Below, in pieces: positions 56,200-64,000 of a DNA stretch of 64,000 bases (its first letter is position 1; each line of letters starts with the position of its first letter). The position numbers and the translations under genes were made by a program. The stretch comes from Isoetes taiwanensis (Eukaryota > Streptophyta > Lycopodiopsida > Isoetales > Isoetaceae). Location of the stretch: positions 60,001-124,000 of the forward strand of contig JAJEKV010000422.1 in assembly GCA_021234155.1 (NCBI GenBank), written 5' to 3'. A model generated the notes under the pieces. That model did no database searches. It saw only the letters and a list, made by a program, of their open reading frames with translations, and was not told where the DNA came from.

Positions 56200-59100
56200 T
56201 AATATGGAAAGTAGCACCGAAATTTTGTTTTTGAAGCAACTTGGAGCATATTTGGCATGATTAATAGTGTCTTGATCTGCAAATGGGAGAAAATGCGCAC
56301 TTATGATGTTATTTTGTGTTATTATGAGGCTAGCTAAGGAGCCGACATTGAGTATGGTAGAAATCCCTATATTTCATGGTTCAAACTATTTTAATGGTGC
56401 AAAAATTGTAAAAGAAAGCACAAATGATGTGATTGGAAGAGATGGAAGATTAAGGATTGCTTAGGTGTCAAAATCTTGGAGCTTACGGAAGTTTTCCACA
56501 TGGAGGGCAAAGATGATAATTGTTTAATGGTCCAGGTTTTATTGGAATTGTATAAGAGAAAGTTAACGTGAATGAGAAAACTACCTTTTTTGTGCCTGTT
56601 CGTGTGCTCTCTGCTGCTTGCTTGAGCATCTGGTATGACTCTGGTCCATCATTGCTTGTGCATGATGCCTTCTTTTATTGATTATTATGAGTGTTAGTTT
56701 GTGTGAAAGTGAATGATTCCTGTTTATGTTTGTTGAAATCCAAGTAAAATTCTGTCTGTTTCTTTCTGAAAACCAGTTTCTAACAAGGATTAGCTTGAAA
56801 GAAATCCCTTGTGTAGATCCTGTGTAAACAAAATGATTGCAATGTACCTGCTGAGTATGTCAGCATTTTGCCTGCCTGTCTATTCATTTGCCCGCAAGTA
56901 GAGCCGTCTTGCATCCTTCCCTAATCGTATCAGAATCAGAGTTGCCTGTGCTATATGAGAAGCATCATCTGCTTGTAGAGGTCTGAGATAGATTAAGAGT
57001 AAACTAAAAGCAAAAACCTAGAAGCTAGAATCATCAAATCAGCCTGTGCTGCTTAGAAATCCGTCCCTGTTAGGAGAAATATTAAAAGCAAGGCAAAAAA
57101 TCGATCTGAAGCCAGTACCCTAAGCCAGTTCCGTTTTGTTGCCTGGAGCCAAGGTATGAATTCTAGTGTTTTGAAGCTTAACCTGCAAAATCGTGATCAG
57201 AAGATTAGGAAGCATGCCGATTTGGCCATGCCATAGCTACATGCTGTGCCGTTTTGCAGAAGGAGTCGGAGCGATTCCAGAGAAGAGCCGGATTTGTGCA
57301 TGGCCGCTGCCCCTTTGAAGCAGGTTTTTGCCCTAAATCAATTTTCAACGTGCAAACCTAACTAAGTGTTTAACTAAACCTAACAATTTCATAAGTTCCA
57401 ACAATTTCATGTGTCCTATGAATAAGTTAACTTTTCGATTCCAATATACATCAAAGAAAAAAATGAATAAAATAAAATAAAATAAAAAGGAGAACATTTA
57501 ATCTAGATTAGACCAAGTGGTGTTTAATAAGGGTAAAACAAGGTTAATGCTCGTATTGACAAAAACAATAAATATTATAAGTTTGCACTCACATAATAAA
57601 TATGTAGCATAATAACAGGGGGTTTTTTTTGTGTTTTTGTACGCTTTTCACAAAGGTTTGCCTAAGATTTCATGGCGTATTCGAATAGATGTACTAATGC
57701 GTACATCTAGAGTGCACCATTTCTTAGCCGTTGATTTAGCTTTTTTTTTTTCAATGGTCCAACATCCAAGGGCTCACAACAAAAGCCCTCTTTTTATTTT
57801 AGGGGCAGAGTTTTTTTTTCCTTTTTTTAATTTTACCCGTTTTTTTTTTGGCATGCAAAGTTTGAGTCACATATTTTAGAGTTTTATTTTGTTGTTTGAA
57901 TGCAGAGACTTGAATATAGGGCAATCTCAATTTTTTTAAGATAGTTCATTGCAGCCTAGAAAACTTGCCTTGCCTCCTTTGTGCTTACACAGAAGCCAGC
58001 GCGCGAGCAGAGCTCATGGGTATGGCCAACGGTTTTTATGAGGGTTTTGTTGGAGCACCGTACCATAGAAGAGTTGAGTCTGCAAGTATGGAAGTGACAA
58101 AGGCGACGATCAAACAACCGGTTTGTTAAGTAGTTTTCGTAAAACTTTTTCGCGGACCCAAACCGGCAAAGATATTGGTCTTTCCTTCTACTTGCAAGTA
58201 TGTGTTGCTCGTTTTCCATCTAGTTTCAATTCGAAAGCAAAGTATTCATAATGCCAGCCTATGCCATATCCTCTTCTTCGCTGGCATGAACCTTCTCATC
58301 CTTTTGTGCTGTATATGAACCCTTTGTAGGCATGTTAATGGAATCCCTTCCGCTAATAGAATTTCCTCCACTACCTTGCATTCTAGCCATGCCAGAAATC
58401 CTACACAGCTGCTCTCCATGCACATTATATTTTCATGTCCTTGTATAAAACAGATTACATGCGGCATTAGGGAGGTCACTGTGGAAGAGAGGATATCAAC
58501 ATCCTTGTAGAAAAAGCCTCAAATTGAATGGGTGGACATAAGCAGCAGTGTACCATGAGATCAGATGGCAGTGTACCATGAGATCAGATGGGATCAGATG
58601 TTTGCATGACCAGTGTTCTATAGAAAGTCCATGTGGAAACAAAAAGAACAGAATACAGATTATGGGCATTTGCAGCATCTCAAGCTTTGTTGAATACATG
58701 TAAGCAGCAATCAAAATTAGGCAAGTTGGAACAATGGCACAAATATGCTGAGAATAAACCTTCTGGAGCTTGCATCCAATGCATTCCAATGCTATCAGAG
58801 ACGTATTGTTATTATGTACATTCACTTTGTGGCTTCAAAAATCGATCCACCAGTTTGGATCTGCTATAGAATCGTCTCTACCCCATGCTCTGCCAACACC
58901 GCTATCAAATCCCAGACTCGTAACCATGTCCCAAGCATGCAAACCGCCATCTCGAATGTTGAAACCCTAGTCTGAAGCATGCAGCTGCCATTTCGAATGT
59001 TGAAACCCTAGCAGCTGCCATGTCGAATGTTGAAACCTAACGCTGCCCTAATTCCAAAAAAGTGGTAAAACATTGTTTCCTTTATCTATTTTTGTTCAAA

Positions 59101-59880
59101 ATCCTTTAACCTTGGAAAATTAAAATGGAACCCTTCCTCACAATATCTACCATATTACATATTCATATTATTACTCGTATTACTCATATTATTGCTTGGT
59201 TATTGTTAAAATTACTAGTTATTACCAAAGGGGATTATTAACAATTCTTTTTTTTTTTAAATTGTAAATATTACATATTAGTTCAACATATTACAATGAG
59301 ATTTAAATGGTTTTTTTTTTAGGGGTCCAAGGGCCCAAAAATTTTTTTTGTATAACAACTAATACATAAGTACCTTTAACATTAATTAACACAACCATTG
59401 GGTCCAACATATTTAAATTAAAATCCCCCTTAAACCCCCTTTGGTTTGGGTGCTTATTCACACGGGGGGTGACGTAGGGCAGCGAGAGCTGTTATAATTA
59501 TATTTCCCAGGTACAAAATCAACACCATATAGTATTTTGCTTCAAATCTTATAGTATTTTGCATATCTTCTTATACGGTATACCAATTTGTGTACTTGCA
59601 TACCCCACAAACGAGGAACTTTATGTACGGTGTAGATTAAGGAATAAGGGTTGCAAGGAGTAAACGAAAAGCGGTGCGGCTAGGCTTAAGTGGTATAACG
59701 GAAGTTATGAGCCTAGTTGTGGTGTTGTTGGACTAATGGACCAGGATAAGCTAATAAAATCATTTAAAATGATCGATCAGGAAAAACGTAAAGTCAAAAT
59801 CACCTTAATACTTGATGAATTTTAATAAGGTTACATGCTAGATCGAGTTTTATGGTAAGAATTAGTTAGATTTGTATATT
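56200..59880. other. Stretch without a supported gene
   Basis: AT-rich with homopolymer runs; possibly the continuing SnRK2 intron, but no kinase exon is recognised. Minus-strand frames at 58219-57956 and 58825-58246 lack known motifs. Small tandem repeats lie at 58540-58590 (gtgtaccatgagatcagatg twice) and 58940-59036 (tcgaatgttgaaaccctag three times). Confidence 0.4.
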
Positions 59881-59882
59881 AG

Positions 59883-60092
59883 ACCCAAGAAGTGTACGAG
59901 CAGATAGAGTGAGAGATACAAGAAGAGGAGAGGGCAGAACGAGAGCAGGAGACCAAGGTTCAAGAAGCAGCAGAGCAGAAGCTGGTCCAACATTTTGAAA
60001 ACGCAACCGCATGCACGGTACACGCAAAAAGGTTAACCTTAATGAAGAAAGATATGCACTTGGCCAGTCATATCAAAAGAGAGCCTTATTAA
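59883..60092 (+). pseudogene. Second H3-like gene copy, internally deleted
   Basis: TQEVYEQIE, stop, EIQEEERAERE matches the charged region of the copy at 53081-54439. It then jumps directly to [35 protein letters not shown] and a final KREPY stop, i.e. helix 2 to the C-terminus of the H3 fold. About 270 codons are missing at the junction and the N-terminus is absent. The stop position corresponds to the end of the first copy. Orientation is opposite to the first copy. Confidence 0.85.
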
Positions 60093-60237
60093 TTTTGTAA
60101 ATGATAAAATTTTGTTTAGTACAAAGTGTTTTTTGTGAGTAGATTATGTGTATAAATGTACTTAACTAAGTTGAATTAGCGAGTAATGGCTTTTATTTCA
60201 GTCAAATTGGACATATTTAGAGCAAGTAGTGAGGAAC

Positions 60238-60304
60238 GTCTCACACGTCGCGCCAGAGGCCAAACCTAAAAGTTAGGTCGAGCCCTGGGCGCATCGTGTG
60301 AGAC
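60238..60304 (+). repeat. 67-bp hairpin repeat downstream of second H3-like copy (5)
   Basis: Starts gtctcacacgtcgcgccag and ends gtgtgagac. Same length and orientation relative to the H3-like gene as copies 1-4, with a diverged inner stem (acctaaaagttaggt). Confidence 0.82.
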
Positions 60305-60440
60305 CTTCATATCTAAACTAGATCAAAACACCTCCAAATCGACCAAGTAAGGGGTCAATCTTGCCTAACTCGATGAGACTAGCATGATTTGACTCTTAGA
60401 TCACCCAGATTGGACAAGTTTTGACCAAGATAGGCCAAAT

Positions 60441-60507
60441 GTCTCACACGTCGCGCCAGAAGCCAAACCTAAAATTTAGGTCGAGCCCTGGGCGCATCAT
60501 GTGAGAC
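60441..60507 (+). repeat. 67-bp hairpin repeat downstream of second H3-like copy (6)
   Basis: 203 bp from copy 5. The sequence between them aligns with the sequence between copies 1 and 2 reverse-complemented (for example ctccaaatcgaccaagtaag), confirming common descent. Confidence 0.82.
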
Positions 60508-60509
60508 AT

Positions 60510-61229
60510 CCAAATTTTGAACCTCCATAACTTGAGCTACAGAGCTCCAAATCGCCTGAAATTTGTTGCAATAGGACCGTTAGGCAGTCTAGAATCCATT
60601 TATGACCTCAAATTAGGCTAGAAATATCAAACCCCAGCTCAAAATGACCAAAATTGCTCAAACCCTTGAATTGTTTTTTCAAACTGTGGCTTGTTTGTAA
60701 ATAGAAGCATACCCCATTAGTACCTCGCAAGTATTGCTCTCAGCTCGAATCTGATGCCTTACTCCTAGATAGAAGTGCTCAAGAACACCCCTTTGTTATA
60801 GTCATCTAGACCTCAGCATAGCAACCCAAGTTCAACTGTTCGTACATCACCTCTGCTCATGCCAAAGGCATAAACCTTGACCTAATTCTGTGTCCTTCTA
60901 ATAGAGTTTGACTTATATAGCCACCACATTGACACCCCCTATTGCCAGAATACCTAGAAAGGAGCTAGAGTCTAGAGTGCCAAAGTCACTCCATGTGTAG
61001 AGATTGGACCCCCCAAAACCAACTTTGCTAGGACCTTAGATTATGCCTCAAACATCATGAAGGCTTTGCAAAACAAACCTCATTTCATGCCATACCACAC
61101 GTCCTAATGTCCATAGACTTGTAGATTATAAATATGTCTCCAGTAATGCTGCTTGATGCTTATAGAGCCTAGAATGTTGTAGGAGAGCTCTTCAAGTAGA
61201 CCCTTAGACTCTAGAATATACGAGCGTTA
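60510..61229. other. Spacer between second H3-like copy and second ORF X copy
   Basis: No gene seen. Its first part (to about 60660) aligns with 52540-52672 on the opposite strand. Confidence 0.45.
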
Positions 61230-62560
61230 CTTTCGAAGTACAGGGCCAGAGCCACAAAAGAGCTAGAGGCGCAACTTCTGGAAGACATCGAGGACCCAGC
61301 CGATGTACAGACCGATAAGGAAAGGAGACCGAAAAGACAGACCCAAGAGAGAGAAGCACAACGACAAACACCTCAACCGACAAAGAGTAGAACAGGACAC
61401 CACCGGCCTATCATTAATCTTCATCAAATGGGAAGAATATTTGGTAACCAACGGCATCAAGAATTTTTCTAGATGTCAACCTCGCTACCACGTCCACGAG
61501 CTCACATCAGAAAGAGCCTTCACCAACTCGACGCACATGAGTTTCAAATGGAAGAACGCAAGGCAGCAAAATACAGATGCAGGAAGACGTTAGACATCGA
61601 TGCCACGTTAGCATCACGAGCTAAGGCTAGAGGGCATAATCTTCCGTCGAGGAGAGAAGTCATGGCGACACAGGAGCGTATAGAAACTGGAGGGAAGACC
61701 ACCACGACCTTGCAGCCCAGCAGCTCAAGCAAATGTCATGCAACGTCAACAAAAGGAGCAACCAAGCTAGGCAACCACAAAGCACCTAAGGCTGACCAGG
61801 ACGAGCTTCCAGCTCCCTTGCACCAGCAGGAGAACTTTCATCGGTTCCAAAAAGTAGGAGACCATGAGACGGAGGAGACGCATATCAGGGAAGGAACATC
61901 TCCGACTTGAAGGCCTATATCAACATTAGGGGCAAGATCAAGGAGGAGAATATCCCGCTCGAACAAGAATTCTGGACCCAGAAACACCTAGAAACCAAAG
62001 GAAGGACGACTTTACTACGTCAGCCAAGGAGTGCGAGACTCGAATGGATAGGACCCAAAGGACGGAGGAGACGACCTAGCCAGCAGGTACAAATCACGCA
62101 AAGGCGACCAGAAGGAGCTACGGTAGGGGCAATGGAGATGACCACACTTCCAGGGACAGGAGAGGCACCTCGGAATGTAGCAAAGCCCAAGCAACAGGAG
62201 TCCCACTCAGAAATTCAACCTGCGGAGGAATGACAATGCCTGCCTACCGACCACGATCTCAGAGCTTCGAAGACATTCAAGAATGCCCGACTGTAACAGC
62301 CAGGTGATCCTGCTCAAGCGATCAACGGCACCGCACATCGGCAACCCTGCAACGACACACCGCATGTAGGGACGTTGAGCGGTCACCGCATTCCTTACGA
62401 CGGACATACATATTAAGGAGGAGCATCTTTTTCAAGGGATCACATCGACGAACACTCTTCACAACTTGGGGTGACGAGCTCGGATCAGACATGAAGGTCA
62501 ACAATAGTAGCAGCATCTCAAGAAATCCCGGAATCAACCAGAACGAAGAAGATGTAGCAA
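61230..62560 (+). pseudogene. Second copy of ORF X, degenerate
   Basis: Pieces in shifting frames match ORF X at 41651-43176 in order. TGLSLIFIKWEEYLVTNGIK matches SLAPIIIDGEEYLLLSDIQ. LHQLDAHEFQMEERKA matches LHQLQQQELDDF. ARGHNLPSRREVMATQERIE with GGKTTTTLQPSSS matches ARELPTEEEFYAIQEQMGI with RGKTTNILMPSSS. VTAFLTTDIHI, FQGITSTNTLHNLG matches VTAAYTSDRRV, LQGGSSTNVLRNLG. The N-terminal third is not recognised. It follows the second H3-like remnant, so the two genes are neighbours in the family. Confidence 0.65.
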
Positions 62561-64000
62561 AACCGAAGAATCAAACGCGATAGGAGGAGGGGAAACCCTA
62601 AAGGAGTATAAACATTTAAATAGATCTTCATAGTTGTTTTGGAAAAGTGGATGAATTAAAATCCCAAGGTAAATGCGTATATGTCTATTGTATATCTCGG
62701 GTGCTCACATATATAGTGGAGAAACATGAGTTTAGAGTCATGTTTTACGGATTTAGCGCTTAGATCAGGAAGCTCCTTCACTTCGACTACCAAATGAGGA
62801 AGCAAGGAAGCACAACTATAGCCCAAGATCAAAATGGAAGAGCTACGAGGAAGAAACGACCAGAGCCCAAGCAAACCTTCGACTCCAAACACTTCGGGAA
62901 GTGCCCTCAAGTAGAAGACCGCTCGTCCACCGAATGCCAGAATAAGAGACAATACCGGTCATGTCAAGATCACCAGCGTCAGGGCGCAACACTACCTCTT
63001 GTGGCAACGGCAACACTTGATGAACTTATGACACGAGTAGCCTCAACAATAGAAGGAGGAACGACCCGACATCAACGAGCCAACTAAGAAGGCAACATCT
63101 CGACGACCATAATTCCACCTTGTGGTAATATAGGGTGATGCACTATGACACGCCAGATAGATGGAGATGCACTCTATTTAAAGGCACCGCGACGAGGGAG
63201 ATATGCCCTCAACAACTAGGTGATGGCTTCACGTACTCCTACCAAGAATTAGAAGAGAAGAGGCCGATCGTGATCTCCGACATGTGGGACATCAAACGCC
63301 CAAGGTAGAAGCATTCGACACCTTAACGACAAGCATAGCAATGAAGCACCTTCGCAAAAAAGAGAGTTCAAGATAATAGCCGTGCTATTCAACGACAAGA
63401 GTATATCTAAGGCGTGTACTTCTTCAACTCAAGGGTCAAGCCAAGGCAGATATAAGGATCCATCACCCCGACAACATAGCCGCCAGGAGGAGAGCCACGA
63501 TGCTTTACTTGCCAGAGAGACTGACATGCATAGAGGGACAAAGGTCAGGAACTGAAAGCTGGAGAAGTGCTAGCAACCGACTTCTTCCACGAGCTCCCTA
63601 GAGGCAACAGGAGGATCAAAACTGACGAGCACAATCAAGCCACCGGAAGGTACCTCAAGACAAGAAGACGGCATAGCACTGTGGAACGTGACAACGTCCA
63701 AGCCATGTGATTGAGGGGATCAGACAAGTAAGATTGGAAGCTCGATGGAGAAGCAACTAGGCGAACCGAGCCAATGACTTGCTCGCGGACTTGCATGCAA
63801 CTTGGTGAACCTAAGGATCGACGATTCAAAGAACAATTGCAGAAGAGAACAACTCTGGAGGAGTATAGCCAAAGGAATCGCGCACAGCCTCAAGAGACGC
63901 CTCCAAATAGCTTCAAGTATCATGAAGGAGGAACAATTACCGCCCAAGAACAGGATCGTGAAGCGCATTTAAAATGTCAAGCATCAACCACAAAGACACC
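62561..64000. other. Unresolved, probably decayed retroelement sequence
   Basis: Base composition and many short open frames on both strands resemble the preceding degenerate element, and gag would be expected here by comparison with 43344-44640. No zinc knuckle, protease or RT motif could be recognised with confidence. Confidence 0.35.

Overview
The window is nuclear DNA from a plant and is dominated by transposable elements. The evidence is spliced genes with GT-AG introns, an SnRK2 protein kinase, a PLATZ-type zinc-binding protein, plant-style Ty1/copia and chromodomain-bearing Ty3/gypsy elements primed by initiator tRNA-Met, and Mutator-like and DUF7869-type transposase genes. The species cannot be named from sequence alone. 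The TE mixture would suit a non-seed land plant, but that is only an impression. No rRNA, tRNA or CRISPR array was recognised.

Layout. 1-1152 (-): first two exons of an unidentified one-TM protein. 2.9-15.0 kb: a degenerate two-gene Mutator-like element (A) interrupted twice. The first interruption is a short non-autonomous LTR retrotransposon (3434-6027, TSD CGGCC). The second is a complete relative of A itself (element B, 6944-13414), with long inverted repeats made of palindromes. 15.2-16.0 kb: 3' exons of a TruA-type tRNA pseudouridine synthase. 17.6 kb: a PLATZ-like ORF. 22.7-24.4 kb: a solo LTR (TSD GTTGC). 25.4-28.7 kb (-): a DUF7869-type transposase-like gene carrying a foldback. 29.9-30.8 kb: palindromes and three tandem hairpins. 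31.2-31.7 kb: another LTR. 32.0-40.7 kb: an old Ty3/gypsy element split by a nearly intact copia element (34420-39991, TSD AGGCA). 41.5-50.6 kb: a second gypsy element with an extra upstream ORF (ORF X), gag-pol, chromodomain, PPT and 3' LTR, abutting a LINE fragment. 52.0-52.5 kb: first three coding exons of an SnRK2 kinase.

The most unusual locus follows SnRK2 exon 3. On the minus strand at about 52.54-56.2 kb lies LTR-family sequence nearly identical to the 3' LTR of the second gypsy element. After its primer-binding site come an internal TATA box and a long ORF. The ORF begins with the histone H3 tail MARTKQTAR, continues through about 350 charged residues, and ends in a complete H3 histone fold. 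It carries two in-frame stops. Pairs of 67-bp hairpin repeats, about 200 bp apart, lie upstream and downstream. A second, internally deleted copy at 59.88-60.09 kb is followed by the same hairpins and then by a degenerate copy of ORF X.

By overlap, the three loci suggest a Ty3/gypsy lineage with the order LTR - PBS - hairpins - H3-like gene - hairpins - ORF X - gag - pol - chromodomain - PPT - LTR, i.e. a retrotransposon that captured a histone H3. No single copy in the window carries all parts, so the full order is inferred. All copies here look inactive.
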